Positions 38,554 to 47,596 of a DNA stretch of 64,000 nucleotides are shown one piece after another. The DNA comes from Bauldia sp. (GTDB lineage Bacteria; Pseudomonadota; Alphaproteobacteria; Rhizobiales; Kaistiaceae), in assembly GCA_026126065.1 (NCBI GenBank), contig JAHCJY010000002.1:1-64000 (forward strand), given 5' to 3'. Position 1 is the stretch's first letter, and every line of letters starts with the position of its first letter. The translations under genes were made by a program, and so were the position numbers. Under the pieces are notes generated by a model. The model was not told where the DNA came from. It saw only the letters and a program-made list of their open reading frames with translations, and made no database searches.

Positions 38554-39150
38554 CTTCGCCTTCTCATCCCCCGGCAGCAGATACTCGGTGCCTTCCCACG
38601 GGGAGAGGAAGTCGAAATCCCTATATTCCTGCGGCAGGTGAACCTTGTCGTAGACGACGCGCTTCTGGAGGTCGTCGTAGTGGACCTCGACATAGCCCGT
38701 CAGCGGGAAGTCCTTGCGGAGCGGATGGCCTTCGAAGCCGTAGTCCGTGAGGATGCGACGGAGGTCGGGGTGGCCGTCGAACAGGATGCCGAAGAAGTCG
38801 TACGCCTCACGCTCGAACCAGTCGGCGGACGGGAAGACGCCGACGATCGACGGCACGGGCGTCGTTTCGTCGGTCGACACCTTCACCCGGACCCGGAGGT
38901 TCTGCGTCGGGCTGAGAAGATGGTAGACGACCTCGAAACGCTGCTCCCGCGCCGGAAAATCGACGCCGCAGATGTCGATGAAGCTCACGAAGGCGAGCTT
39001 GGGGTCGCCGCGGAGTGCACGGATCACCGGCACGATGTCCTTGGCGTCGGTCGTGATCGTCAGTTCGCCGATCGCGATCCGGCTTTCCATCCGGACGGTC
39101 GGCAGCAGCGCTTGCAGGATTTCGGCGACCTCGGCGAGGCTCTCGTCCAT
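38548..39150 (-). CDS. nuoC: NADH-quinone oxidoreductase subunit C
   Basis: 200-residue peripheral subunit of complex [22 protein letters not shown] and [42 protein letters not shown] are the 30-kDa subunit signature. Start ATG 39150 ([12 protein letters not shown]), 11 bp after nuoB. The last residues ([10 protein letters not shown]) and the stop codon run into the heptamer repeat; the C-terminus looks intact. Confidence 0.96.
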   Translation of the reverse strand: MDESLAEVAEILQALLPTVRMESRIAIGELTITTDAKDIVPVIRALRGDPKLAFVSFIDICGVDFPAREQRFEVVYHLLSPTQNLRVRVKVSTDETTPVPSIVGVFPSADWFEREAYDFFGILFDGHPDLRRILTDYGFEGHPLRKDFPLTGYVEVHYDDLQKRVVYDKVHLPQEYRDFDFLSPWEGTEYLLPGDEKAKQ

Positions 39151-39161
39151 CGGTCCCTCGC

Positions 39162-39740
39162 CTAGCGCTCGATCGTGCCGGTGCGGCGGATTTTCTTCTG
39201 GAGGAGGAGGAACCCGTAAAGAAGCGCCTCCGCCGTCGGCGGGCAGCCGGGCACGTAGATGTCGACCGGGACGATCCGGTCCGCGCCGCGGACGACCGCG
39301 TAGGAGTAGTGGTAGTAGCCGCCGCCATTGGCGCACGAGCCCATCGAGATGACGTAGCGCGGCTCCGGCATCTGGTCGTAGACCTTGCGAAGGGCGGGAG
39401 CCATCTTGTTGGTCAGCGTGCCGGCGATGATCATCACGTCCGATTGCCGCGGCGAGGCGCGCGGCGCGATGCCGAACCGCTCGGCGTCGTAGCGCGGCAT
39501 CGACATCTGCATCATCTCGACTGCGCAGCAGGCCAGGCCGAACGTCATCCACATCAGCGAGCCGGTGCGCGCCCAGTTGATGAGGTCGTCCGACGCCGTG
39601 ACGAGGAAACCCTTGTCGGCCAGCTCGTTGCTGATCTCGACATAGGTCGCGTCGTTCTCGCCGACCGGGCGGTTGGTGCGCGGGTCGATGATCCCCTTTG
39701 CGGCGGGGGAAACGATCGCGCCGTCAGTGCTCAATCCCAC
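39162..39740 (-). CDS. nuoB: NADH-quinone oxidoreductase subunit B
   Basis: 192-residue subunit holding cluster N2, the last electron carrier before quinone. The ligands are in [22 protein letters not shown] and [17 protein letters not shown] 39740 (giving [12 protein letters not shown]) is preferred to ATG 39761 because GAAGGGAG precedes it by 7 nt and homologues also begin with MGL. It overlaps nuoA by 10 bp. Confidence 0.95.
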   Translation of the reverse strand: MGLSTDGAIVSPAAKGIIDPRTNRPVGENDATYVEISNELADKGFLVTASDDLINWARTGSLMWMTFGLACCAVEMMQMSMPRYDAERFGIAPRASPRQSDVMIIAGTLTNKMAPALRKVYDQMPEPRYVISMGSCANGGGYYHYSYAVVRGADRIVPVDIYVPGCPPTAEALLYGFLLLQKKIRRTGTIER

Positions 39741-40096
39741 TCGAGCGCTCCCTTCTTCCACTCATACACGAAGCCGATGGTCAGCACCCCAAGGAAGAGC
39801 ATCATCGACCAGAAGCCGAGCGGGCCAAGGTCGCCGAAGGTGATCGCCCACGGGAACAGGAACGCCACTTCGAGGTCGAAGATGATGAAGAGGATCGCCA
39901 CCAGATAGAAGCGGATGTCGAACTTCATGCGCGCGTCGTCGAACGCATTGAAGCCGCACTCATACGCCGAGAGCTTCTCGGGGTCGGGATTCTTGTACGC
40001 GACGACGAACGGCGTCACGAGCAACGCAATACCGATCACGCCCGCGACGCCAATGAAGACGACGATCGGCAGATACGATTCGAGCAGTGCTTCCAC
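39731..40096 (-). CDS. nuoA: NADH-quinone oxidoreductase subunit A
   Basis: 121-residue membrane subunit with three helices. The conserved loop [39 protein letters not shown] contains the key Cys and acidic residues. The start is GTG 40096 with GGGAGGGAG upstream. First gene of the operon; its promoter must lie in 40097-40331, where I cannot pinpoint it. Confidence 0.96.
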   Translation of the reverse strand: MEALLESYLPIVVFIGVAGVIGIALLVTPFVVAYKNPDPEKLSAYECGFNAFDDARMKFDIRFYLVAILFIIFDLEVAFLFPWAITFGDLGPLGFWSMMLFLGVLTIGFVYEWKKGALEWD

Positions 40097-40331
40097 GCTC
40101 CCTCCCCTCCCAGGTCGGAGCCGCCCCCCAGCGGCCTAGTCCGGCAGACTTGCATGCCGTGGCACGCCCGTCGATGCTCACGATTGCCACACCGGGCGGC
40201 GCCTTGCCAGCGCCCGTGACTGGCGAAGCTTCGGCAGAAAGCCGGCGGCGATACCCAACGCTGGAACAACGGACTCTGACACCGCTGGTCTTGGTTCGAA
40301 ATGGCGCCCAGGAGCTCTGTGCGTCTTATAA

Positions 40332-40367
40332 TTGACAGAACACAGCACATTGTGTATCAAAATACAC
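40332..40367 (+). promoter_or_regulatory. toxin-antitoxin promoter with overlapping operator
   Basis: TTGACA (40332-40337), 17-nt spacer, TATCAA (40355-40360). The inverted repeat GTGTAT-CAAA-ATACAC (40352-40367) covers the -10. The predicted transcription start falls on the GTG at 40368, so the mRNA would be leaderless. The dyad is a likely antitoxin-binding site for autoregulation. Confidence 0.7.
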
Positions 40368-40658
40368 GTGATCGAGGTTCGCCAGACCAGAGTTTTCGCC
40401 GATTGGCTCGAAGGGCTTCGCGACCGGGCCTCTCGCCTCCGAATCGTCGCCCGATTGAGGCGGATGGAGATGGGAAACTCCGGCGACACAAAGGCGGTGG
40501 GCGGCGGCGTAAGCGAGATGCGCATCCCGTTCGGCCCCGGCTATCGGGTCTATTTTACGATGACGGACCGGGTGGTGGTGATCCTGCTGTGCGGCGGCGA
40601 CAAGAGCACACAGCGGGCCGACATCGCGAAGGCAAAGAAGATGGTGAAGGAGATTTGA
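40368..40658 (+). CDS. type II toxin of HI1419 family (HigB/RelE-like)
   Basis: 96 residues from GTG 40368; an in-frame TTG at 40332 is the -35 box, not a start. The sequence VIEVRQTRVFADWLEGLRDRASRLRIVARLRRMEMGNSGDTKAVGGGVSEMRIPFGPGYRVYFTM is typical of the addiction-module killer protein (COG3657), with the conserved GDxKxVG...E.R...G.GYR core and DIAKAKKMVKE at the end. The family acts as a ribosome-dependent RNase. The antitoxin follows with a 2-bp gap. Confidence 0.88.
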   Translation: MIEVRQTRVFADWLEGLRDRASRLRIVARLRRMEMGNSGDTKAVGGGVSEMRIPFGPGYRVYFTMTDRVVVILLCGGDKSTQRADIAKAKKMVKEI

Positions 40659-40660
40659 TC

Positions 40661-40960
40661 GTGGCCCTTGAGACGACGCGTTTCGACATCCTTGAGCACC
40701 TCAAGTCGCCTGCCGACCATGTCGCCTACATAGAAGCCGTCCTGGAAGACGGCGATCCATCGCTGATTGCAGCCGCCCTCGGCGACATCGCCCGAGCGCG
40801 GGGCGTCACGGAGTTTGCTCGGGAGACGGGCCTGAGTCGCGAGACCATATACAAGGCATTCAAGCCGGGCGGGAATCCGACACTGGAGACCATTTCCAAG
40901 GCGATGAAGGCCTTGGGGCTGCGCCTCACCGCCGCCGCCGTCCCGCGCGAAGCGGCATAG
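40661..40960 (+). CDS. antitoxin of HI1420 family (HigA-like, Xre helix-turn-helix)
   Basis: 99 residues from GTG 40661, with AAGGAGA (40646-40652) 8 nt upstream. It contains DPSLIAAALGDIARARGVTEFARETGLSRETIYKAFKPGGNPTLETISKAMKALGLRLT, the HI1420 antidote signature with a helix-turn-helix. It should neutralise the toxin and repress the operon through the dyad at 40352-40367. The stronger ribosome-binding site than the leaderless toxin gene fits excess antitoxin synthesis. Confidence 0.9.
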   Translation: MALETTRFDILEHLKSPADHVAYIEAVLEDGDPSLIAAALGDIARARGVTEFARETGLSRETIYKAFKPGGNPTLETISKAMKALGLRLTAAAVPREAA

Positions 40961-41019
40961 GGCTATGCATCGCGTCGGTCGATGGACTCTGACTCCGTCG
41001 GTCCCGATCGCCGTGAGAG

Positions 41020-41505
41020 TTACCGTCTCGGATTCTCCACCCGCCACTCCCACGCCGGCAACGTCGGCACCTGCCAGATGCCGACCCCCTCCGCCCGCGC
41101 TGCCTTCTCCTCGGGCTCGAACAGGTCATCGTAGCGCGTGAACGCCCAGGCAAGACCCTCCAGCACCAGCGTCGCGTTGATCGAATTGCCGTTGTAGTCG
41201 TCGCATTCGGCGATCAGGCGGCCGAACTGGTCGAACTCCTCGCCCGCGCAGGCCACCGGCCCCAGCGCGAGGAGTTCCTTGAGCCGCTGCCGGGCTTCCT
41301 CGCCGCAGCGCCATGTGCGGCCGCCCGGCGTCGGGCACACCTGCGCGAGCTCCGGCGCGTCGATGGCGTAGAGCCGCACGATCTGCTCGCCGATGCGGAA
41401 GGAGTCGCCGTCGGCGGCCACACCGACGCCGGCGATGAACTCGGCCGCGGAGGCCGAGGAAGCGACCAGTGCGGCGGCAACGAAGGCGGCGGGCAGGAGA
41501 CGCAT
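41020..41505 (-). CDS. secreted thermonuclease-family (SNase-like) protein
   Basis: 161 residues with a signal peptide (MRLLPAAFVAAALVASSASA). The OB-fold nuclease motifs are seen: ADGDSFRIGEQIVRLYAIDAPEL (the Ca2+-binding Asp residues and the catalytic Arg in VRLYAID), CGEEARQRLKELL and DQFGRLIAEC. Such proteins degrade nucleic acids or process other phosphodiesters outside the cytoplasm. Bears four Cys likely paired. Single gene. Confidence 0.85.
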   Translation of the reverse strand: MRLLPAAFVAAALVASSASAAEFIAGVGVAADGDSFRIGEQIVRLYAIDAPELAQVCPTPGGRTWRCGEEARQRLKELLALGPVACAGEEFDQFGRLIAECDDYNGNSINATLVLEGLAWAFTRYDDLFEPEEKAARAEGVGIWQVPTLPAWEWRVENPRR

Positions 41506-41580
41506 GATTCCTCCGTGGTGATTGCCAAGGCGCGGCTTCCGCGGCTTCTATGCCCCCGAGACCGCGCCGGAAGGTGGGCA

Positions 41581-42000
41581 ATGCGCTTCGTGATGCATCC
41601 GGTGACGCTCGCGGTGATAGCCGCAGCGCTCGCCTATGTCCTCCTCTCGGTGATCTACCCGACCACCTGCGTCGATGGCTGGGCCTCGCCGTCGATCGGC
41701 ATCCAGGGCGCCTGCTCGTCGCATGGCGGCGTCGCCCGCTCGCTCCTGGTCCTCCGTCTCCTCGGCGCGCTCGTCGCCGGCCTGGCGGTGTGGCTCCTTG
41801 TGGCGCGCTTCCGGCGCCCTGCCCCGACGATGGCTACGGCATCCCCCAACAGAGCGGCCGCGCCGCAGAGCGCGATCCCGCCCTGCCCCGTCTGCGGTAC
41901 GCCGCTTCGCCTCGTCACCGCCTCGGGCGGCGGCGAGCGCTACCGCTGGGAATGCCCCCGCGACCGCTCGCACCAGGTGCCGGCGGTCAGCGAGCGCTAA
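41581..42000 (+). CDS. small membrane protein with C-terminal zinc-ribbon
   Basis: 139 residues from ATG 41581. Two transmembrane helices (LAVIAAALAYVLLSVIY and LLVLRLLGALVAGLAVWLLV) flank a periplasmic loop with two Cys. A Pro/Ala-rich linker leads to CPVCGTPLRLV...RWECPRDRSH, a likely zinc ribbon facing the cytoplasm. Not recognised as a named family. It overlaps the convergent TrmH gene by 14 bp. Confidence 0.6.
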   Translation: MRFVMHPVTLAVIAAALAYVLLSVIYPTTCVDGWASPSIGIQGACSSHGGVARSLLVLRLLGALVAGLAVWLLVARFRRPAPTMATASPNRAAAPQSAIPPCPVCGTPLRLVTASGGGERYRWECPRDRSHQVPAVSER

Positions 42001-42793
42001 ACGATGCGAGGTGATGGAGGACGATGCCGCTGGTCACGGCAACGTTGAGCGAATCGACGCCTTCGGCCATCGGGATTCGAACGGTCTTCACCCGCGCCAG
42101 AATGGCGGCGGGAAGGCCCTGCCCTTCCGTGCCGAGGAGGACGGCCGTCCTGCCTGAGGGCCGCGTTTCCGCGAGCGGCATCTCCCCGCGCGGACTGAGG
42201 GCGAGGACCTCGAAGCCAGCCTCCACCAGCACCGTGATCGCGTCCACGCCCGGCGCCAGCCGCGCGAACGGCATCGTCAGCGCGCTCCCCGTGGAGACGC
42301 GGATCGCCTTGCGGTACAGCGGATGGCAACTGTGGCCGTCAAGCAGCACGCCGGCCGCGCCGAATGCTGCCGCATTGCGAAAGATGCCGCCGACATTGTC
42401 GTGGTTGGCGATCCCGAGTGTGGCGACGACCAGCGCGTCGGGACCGGCCGCGGCGAGCATTTCGGAGGCCGATAGCGGTTCGCCGGTCCAGCCGATCGCA
42501 AGGATGCCGCGATGGATCGGAAACCCGGCGATCCGGTCCATGATCGCCGGAGCCGCCACGAAGACGGGAAGCCCGGGCAGGTCCGGCAGCGTCGGCAGGA
42601 GCGCGGGCGCGCGATCCGCCGCCACGAGGAGGGACATCGGCCTGAACCGCGATCTCGGGCCGAGCAGCGCGCGAAGGACCACCTCGCCCTCGGCGACGAA
42701 CGCGCCGTCGCGGCCGATGCGGTCTCGGTCACGGACATCGAGGTAGAGCGCAACCCGCTGATCGCCTGGATCGGTGGTCGTGACGACGTCCAC
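41987..42793 (-). CDS. TrmH/SpoU-family RNA 2'-O-methyltransferase
   Basis: 268 residues from GTG 42793. The knotted SPOUT motifs are: GIANHDNVGGIFRNAAAFGA, LLGTEGQGLP and IPMAEGVDSLNVAVTSGIVLHH, the SAM-binding end of the deep trefoil knot. An N-terminal RNA-binding domain (residues ~1-100) is included. rRNA or tRNA target not determinable. Confidence 0.92.
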   Translation of the reverse strand: MDVVTTTDPGDQRVALYLDVRDRDRIGRDGAFVAEGEVVLRALLGPRSRFRPMSLLVAADRAPALLPTLPDLPGLPVFVAAPAIMDRIAGFPIHRGILAIGWTGEPLSASEMLAAAGPDALVVATLGIANHDNVGGIFRNAAAFGAAGVLLDGHSCHPLYRKAIRVSTGSALTMPFARLAPGVDAITVLVEAGFEVLALSPRGEMPLAETRPSGRTAVLLGTEGQGLPAAILARVKTVRIPMAEGVDSLNVAVTSGIVLHHLASFSAR

Positions 42794-42802
42794 CGCCGCG
42801 GC

Positions 42803-43573
42803 CTAGCGTGGCGGCCGGCGCTTCGGCGACCCGGCCCGGGCCCACGGCCGCGCCGGGGTGGCTGCCGCGGTCGCAGGACGGCCGCGATCCTGGCGTGTGG
42901 CGACCCAGAGCGTATGACGGATGCCGCGCTTGCCATGATCCCGCGCAATGACGGACTCGGCTTCAAAGCCGTTCCGGCGCAGCATTGGCGTGAACCGCTG
43001 GTCCGGCGAGGCGGACCAGACGATGAGCACGCCGCGCGGCTTCAGCGCGCGGTGGATGGCCGCAAGTCCGTCCGTGCCGTAGAGGCGGTCGTTCTCCGGC
43101 CGGGTCAGGCCGGTAGGCCCGTTGTCGACATCGAGGAGGATCGCGTCATACGAGGCCTCGGCGCGGGCGATGACGGCAACGATGTCGTCCACCGTGATCG
43201 TCACCCTCGGGTCTGCGAGGCTGGCGCCGAACACGGGGGCCAGCGGCCCGCGAGCCCAGTCGACGACCTCCGGCACCAGTTCGGCATTCTCGATGAAGGC
43301 ATCCTCGCGGAACGCCTTCAGCGCCGCACGCAACGTGAAGCCGAGGCCGAGGCCGCCGATCAGGACGCGGGCACGGGAACGGCCGCCGACGCGTTCAGCG
43401 GCGAGCGAGGCCATTGCCTCCTCCGACCCGCCACGGCGGCTGTTCATGAGCTCGTTGGCGCCGACCATGATCGAGTATTCATCGCCCCGGCGCTTGAGCT
43501 TGAGGAGGTTCGACTCGCCCGGAATGCCCTCGCCGGGAATGACGGCCGTCGCGAGGTGTTCCCAGGGAATCAT
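42803..43573 (-). CDS. spermidine synthase-like methyltransferase-fold protein
   Basis: 256 residues from ATG 43573. Rossmann fold of the spermidine synthase group: GVLIGGLGLG-like VLIGGLGLGFTLRAAL, VTITVDDIVAVI, YDAILLDVDNGPTGL. Lacks the strict polyamine-site residues that would prove spermidine synthesis, so the exact reaction is open. The last ~30 residues are low-complexity (Pro/Arg/Ala). Tandem with the TrmH gene, 9 bp apart. Confidence 0.78.
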   Translation of the reverse strand: MIPWEHLATAVIPGEGIPGESNLLKLKRRGDEYSIMVGANELMNSRRGGSEEAMASLAAERVGGRSRARVLIGGLGLGFTLRAALKAFREDAFIENAELVPEVVDWARGPLAPVFGASLADPRVTITVDDIVAVIARAEASYDAILLDVDNGPTGLTRPENDRLYGTDGLAAIHRALKPRGVLIVWSASPDQRFTPMLRRNGFEAESVIARDHGKRGIRHTLWVATRQDRGRPATAAATPARPWARAGSPKRRPPR

Positions 43574-43663
43574 CGTGCCTCAGCAGTCCTTGGATGACGC
43601 CCGGATCGCTCGCGCGCGTGCGCGTCGGGTCGACGCGGTTTCAGGCTTTCCTGCGGGAAGAAA

Positions 43664-43740
43664 TGGCGGGAGTGACGGGGCTCGAACCCGCGACCTTCGG
43701 CGTGACAGGCCGACGCTCTAACCAACTGAGCTACACCCCC
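43664..43740 (-). tRNA. tRNA-Asp (GUC)
   Basis: 77 nt including encoded CCA. Acceptor GGGGGTG pairs with CACTCCC (one G-T). D-arm AGCTCAGTTGGTTAGAGC, anticodon loop CCTGTCACG (anticodon GTC), T-arm GGGTTCGAGCC. Confidence 0.95.
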
Positions 43741-44104
43741 GTCTTGCCGGCGCATCGCGTGTCCGGCGGGGTCGCGGTGGATTACGGTGGCGGTCGGAGC
43801 AAGTCAACAGAAAGGCGACGCCAACCTCGCCGCACCCAGCGCGCAGCCGGCGGCTTGCACCAGACGCCTGCGTCGTCGGACCGCTCTCGGCTGGATGAAG
43901 CGCGAGGCAGTGTTCCGCCCCCACGGCGGGCTCGATCGCGCCCACGCCACGAGCCCGGACAGGGGGCTCGGACATCGGTTGCGCGATCGGTACGAAATTG
44001 TTTGCTGGAGAGAGAGGTGGTCACGTCGTCGGCGGGTCCCGTAGTACCCGGGTTGCCGTTGCGGACGGTCGCACGCGCAGGCACCGTCCTGCAGACAGCG
44101 GCCG
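43741..44104. other. spacer between tRNA-Asp and tRNA-Val
   Basis: 364 bp. It holds the tRNA-Asp promoter (43779-43807). Otherwise no gene, repeat or terminator was recognised. Confidence 0.5.
43779..43807 (-). promoter_or_regulatory. tRNA-Asp promoter
   Basis: On the minus strand TTGACT (43807-43802), 17-nt spacer, TAATCC (43784-43779), ending about 39 bp before the tRNA 5' end. Confidence 0.6.
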
Positions 44105-44180
44105 TGGTGGGCGGTGAGAGGATCGAACTCCCGACATCCACGGTGTAAACGTGGCGCTCTGCCAGCTGAGCTAACCGCCC
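44105..44180 (-). tRNA. tRNA-Val (UAC)
   Basis: 76 nt with encoded CCA. Acceptor GGGCGGT/ACCGCCC, D-loop AGCTCAGCTGGCAGAGC, anticodon loop GTTTACACC (anticodon TAC), T-arm GAGTTCGATCC. Confidence 0.95.
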
Positions 44181-44205
44181 TTCAGACGCCACGGCGCCGC
44201 GCCCG

Positions 44206-44234
44206 CATCTAGGCGGAACGCGGCGCCGAAGCAA
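44206..44234 (-). promoter_or_regulatory. tRNA-Val promoter
   Basis: On the minus strand TTGCTT (44234-44229), 17-nt spacer, TAGATG (44211-44206), 25 bp before the tRNA 5' end. A GC-rich stretch follows, as in stringently controlled promoters (inference). Confidence 0.5.
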
Positions 44235-44270
44235 GCGGTGCCCTCGCGGCGGATAGCGCCGGCGCGAGTG

Positions 44271-44546
44271 CTAGCCGTTCACGGAGTCCTTGAGGCCCTT
44301 GCCGGCCTTGAACTTCGGGGTCTTGGAGGCCTCGATCTTGATCGACGCGCCGGTCCGCGGGTTGCGGCCCATGGAAGCCGCGCGCTTGGCAACGGAGAAG
44401 CTGCCGAAACCAATGATCTTCACCTCGTCGCCACCCTTGAGCGCATCGGTGATCACATCGAAGGTCGCGTCCACTGCCTCACCGGCGGCCGCCTTCGACA
44501 TTCCCGTCTTGTCCGCGACGGCGGCGATGACGTCGTTTTTGTTCAT
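44271..44546 (-). CDS. hup: histone-like DNA-binding protein HU
   Basis: 91 residues. The HU fold is complete: MNKNDVIAAVADKTGMSKAAAGEAVDATFDVITDAL, the beta-arm GFGSFSVAKRAASMGRNPRTGASIKI and the C-terminal KFKAGKGLKDSVNG. Nucleoid protein that bends DNA. It follows lon on the same strand (lon terminator between them), the usual alphaproteobacterial arrangement. Confidence 0.97.
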   Translation of the reverse strand: MNKNDVIAAVADKTGMSKAAAGEAVDATFDVITDALKGGDEVKIIGFGSFSVAKRAASMGRNPRTGASIKIEASKTPKFKAGKGLKDSVNG

Positions 44547-44690
44547 GAATGCCCCTTTCCAGGTTTTAAACCGATCTCATACACGCAACACTCGGCCACA
44601 GGGCGCGTACCCTTTCGCCAATCCGGGCCGCAGGCAAGCGGAAACCACGGATTCCCGCCAGATTCTCCCTGTTGATGCATTGGCGCAACG

Positions 44691-44717
44691 AAAAACGCCC
44701 GCCGGTGGGGCGGGCGT
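44691..44717 (-). terminator. lon Rho-independent terminator
   Basis: Stem ACGCCCGCC / GGCGGGCGT (44695-44717) with a GGTG-type loop, followed on the minus strand by TTTTT (complement of 44691-44695). It lies 30 bp after the lon stop. Confidence 0.85.
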
Positions 44718-44746
44718 CTTTCAATTGCGGCCTGAGGCACGCCCAA

Positions 44747-47173
44747 TCAGTGGGCAGTCAGACCCTTGCCGACGTCTTCCTCGGCGACGACCTTGGTATC
44801 AACCTTCGACTCGTCCCACTCGATGGGCGTCGGCTGGCGCACCAGCGCGTGCTTGACGACATCGTCCATGCGGGCGACCGGGATGATGGTCATCCCCTTC
44901 TTCACCGTGTCCGGTATCTCGCTGAGATCCTTCATGTTCTCCTCGGGGATCAGCACCGTCTTGATGCCGCCGCGGAGCGCCGCAAGGAGCTTCTCCTTGA
45001 GGCCGCCGATCGGCAGGATGCGGCCTCTCAGCGTGATCTCGCCCGTCATCGCCACGTCCTTCCGGACCGGGATGCCGGTGAGAACCGAGACGATCGCAGT
45101 CGCCATGGCGCCACCGGCCGACGGCCCGTCCTTCGGGGTAGCTCCCTCGGGCACGTGGACGTGGATATCCTTCCGCTCGAACATCGGCGGCTCGATGCCG
45201 AAGGTCACCGCCCGGCTGCGGACGTAGGATGCCGCGGCCGAGATCGACTCCTTCATCACGTCGCGCAGGTTGCCCGTGACGGTCATGCGGCCCTTGCCGG
45301 GCATCATGACGCCTTCGATCGTCAGCAGTTCCCCGCCGACCTCGGTCCAGGCAAGGCCCGTGACGAGACCAACCTGGTCCTCGCCCTCGATCTCGCCATA
45401 GCGGTAGCGGGGCACGCCGAGGAACTCCTCGAGCGACTTCTCCGTGACCTTGACTGACTTCTTCTTCGAGAGGAGCAGCTCCTTCACGACCTTGCGGGCG
45501 ACCGTCGCCAGTTCGCGCTCGAGGTTGCGAACGCCTGCCTCACGCGTATAGCGGCGGATGATCGTCTTGAGCGCGCCGTCGGCGAGCGAGAACTCGCCTT
45601 CCGCAAGGCCATGCTCGCGCAGGGTCTTGGGCAGAAGATGCTTCCGGGCGATCTCGACCTTCTCATCCTCGGTGTAGCCGGCGAGGCGGATGATCTCCAT
45701 CCGGTCCATCAGGGGCGGCGGGATGTTGAGCGTGTTGGCCGTGGTCACGAACATCACGTCCGAGAGGTCGTAGTCGACCTCGAGGTAGTGGTCGTTGAAC
45801 GCCTTGTTCTGTTCCGGATCGAGCACTTCAAGGAGGGCCGACGACGGATCGCCACGGAAGTCCATGCCCATCTTGTCGATCTCGTCGAGAAGGAACAGCG
45901 GGTTGGACTTCTTGGCCTTCCGCATCGACTGGATGACCTTGCCGGGCATCGAGCCGATATAGGTCCGCCGATGGCCGCGGATCTCGGCCTCGTCACGCAC
46001 GCCACCGAGCGACATGCGGACATATTCGCGTCCGGTCGCCTTGGCGATCGACTTCGCAAGCGAGGTCTTGCCGACGCCGGGCGGGCCGACGAGGCAGAGG
46101 ATCGGGCCCTTCAGCTTGTTCGAGCGTGCCTGGACGGCGAGGTACTCGACGATGCGGTCCTTGACCTTCTCGAGCCCGAAATGGTCGCCGTCGAGCACCT
46201 CCTGGGCGAAGCGGAGGTCCTTCTTGACCTTGGAACGCCTCGACCACGGAATGCCGAGCAGCCAGTCGAGATAGTTGCGCACGACCGTCGCCTCGGCCGA
46301 CATCGGGCTCATCTGGCGAAGCTTCTTGAGCTCGCCCATGGCCTTGTCGCGGGCCTCCTTCGACAGGCGCGTCTTCTCGATGCGCTGCTCGAGTTCGGCC
46401 ATCTCGTCGCGGCCGTCCTCGTTGTCGCCGAGCTCCTTCTGGATCGCCTTCATCTGCTCGTTCAGGTAGTACTCGCGCTGCGTCTTCTCCATCTGGCGCT
46501 TGACGCGCGAGCGGATGCGCTTCTCGACCTGAAGGACCGAGATTTCGCTTTCCATCATGCCGAGCGCCCGCTCGAGCCGTTCACCAACGGTACCGAGTTC
46601 GAGGATGGCCTGCTTGTCGGCGATTTTGATCGCAAGATGCGACGCGACCGTATCGGCGAGCTTGGAGAAGTCGTCGATCTGGCTGACCGCGCCGATCACC
46701 TCCGGCGATATCTTCTTGTTCAGCTTGACATAATTGTCGAACTCCGAGACCACCGAACGCGCCAGCGCCTCGACCTCGGTCTGGTTGCCGACGTCGTCCG
46801 GCAGCGCCTCGGCCTCGGCCTCGTAGTAGGCCTCGTTGCCGGTGAAGCGCGTGATGCGGGCCCGCGTGGCGCCCTCGACCAGCACCTTCACGGTGCCGTC
46901 GGGAAGCTTCAGGAGCTGCAGCACGGTCGCGAGCGTACCGATCGTGTAGATCGCATCCGGCTTCGGATCGTCGTGGCTCGGGTCCTTCTGGGTCGCGAGC
47001 AGGATCTGATTATCCGCCCGCATCACCTCTTCCAGGGCATGGATCGACTTCTCGCGGCCCACGAAGAGCGGCACGATCATATGCGGGAAGACGACGATGT
47101 CGCGAAGCGGAAGGAGCGGATAGACGGCCTTCCCGGTCGGTGTCGCGCGGGGTCGGGGGTTCTCTGTCGTCAT
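44747..47173 (-). CDS. lon: ATP-dependent protease Lon
   Basis: Cytoplasmic homohexameric AAA+ protease for misfolded and regulatory proteins. 808 residues. N-terminal substrate domain ([22 protein letters not shown]), a coiled coil around [20 protein letters not shown]+ module with GPPGVGKTS and LLDEIDKMG, and the proteolytic domain with [14 protein letters not shown] (catalytic Ser) and the later Lys in [15 protein letters not shown]. The start ATG 47173 follows GAGAGG. Normal length. Confidence 0.98.
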   Translation of the reverse strand: MTTENPRPRATPTGKAVYPLLPLRDIVVFPHMIVPLFVGREKSIHALEEVMRADNQILLATQKDPSHDDPKPDAIYTIGTLATVLQLLKLPDGTVKVLVEGATRARITRFTGNEAYYEAEAEALPDDVGNQTEVEALARSVVSEFDNYVKLNKKISPEVIGAVSQIDDFSKLADTVASHLAIKIADKQAILELGTVGERLERALGMMESEISVLQVEKRIRSRVKRQMEKTQREYYLNEQMKAIQKELGDNEDGRDEMAELEQRIEKTRLSKEARDKAMGELKKLRQMSPMSAEATVVRNYLDWLLGIPWSRRSKVKKDLRFAQEVLDGDHFGLEKVKDRIVEYLAVQARSNKLKGPILCLVGPPGVGKTSLAKSIAKATGREYVRMSLGGVRDEAEIRGHRRTYIGSMPGKVIQSMRKAKKSNPLFLLDEIDKMGMDFRGDPSSALLEVLDPEQNKAFNDHYLEVDYDLSDVMFVTTANTLNIPPPLMDRMEIIRLAGYTEDEKVEIARKHLLPKTLREHGLAEGEFSLADGALKTIIRRYTREAGVRNLERELATVARKVVKELLLSKKKSVKVTEKSLEEFLGVPRYRYGEIEGEDQVGLVTGLAWTEVGGELLTIEGVMMPGKGRMTVTGNLRDVMKESISAAASYVRSRAVTFGIEPPMFERKDIHVHVPEGATPKDGPSAGGAMATAIVSVLTGIPVRKDVAMTGEITLRGRILPIGGLKEKLLAALRGGIKTVLIPEENMKDLSEIPDTVKKGMTIIPVARMDDVVKHALVRQPTPIEWDESKVDTKVVAEEDVGKGLTAH

Positions 47174-47596
47174 GGCAACCTCTCTCGTGGCCCGGCCTCA
47201 TTAGAGACGGCCGGTGCTGCGCAGGCAACCTTTTGTGGAAACAAACCGATCCGGGGTGGACCGGCCTGCGGACACAGGCGCGAAGCCTGCCAGACTATGG
47301 ATCGTAAAGTGGCGCCGTCGCGGGGCGCTTTCAAGACGCTCCGGTGCCGCTCCGGGCGACCAAGGAGCAAAACGTCGGCCTCATTCGCCTCATCGCTCAC
47401 GAGCGCTCGCCGAACGCCAGCGCATCCAACCCCAAGGTCGTCGTCCCCGCGAAAGAGCTTGTGAAGCAATGGTCGGCTCGACTTCCCTCGCCCCGTTCGG
47501 GGAGAGGGGAAGCGCGGCAGATTCCTTCACACGCTCGAAAGCGGGATGACGAGGATTCGGACAGCGATTGGGCCCGCTCCTTGCGGCGCGGTCCCG
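47174..47596. other. clpX-lon spacer with REP-like palindrome
   Basis: 423 bp without a gene. It must hold the lon promoter (heat-shock type expected), which I could not identify with confidence. TCCCTCGCCCC (47484-47494) and GGGGAGAGGGGA (47499-47510) form a palindrome typical of alphaproteobacterial intergenic repeats. Confidence 0.5.

Noticed and set aside
40332..40367. In-frame TTG at 40332 as toxin start
   Set aside because: It coincides with the -35 box TTGACA and would put the promoter inside the gene; GTG 40368 fits the family N-terminus.
43664..44180. rRNA operon or further tRNAs around tRNA-Asp/Val
   Set aside because: Only the two tRNAs fold; the 364-bp spacer has no rRNA or tRNA features.
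45611..47464. 617-codon plus-strand frame opposite lon
   Set aside because: Shadow frame; lon on the other strand is complete and conserved.
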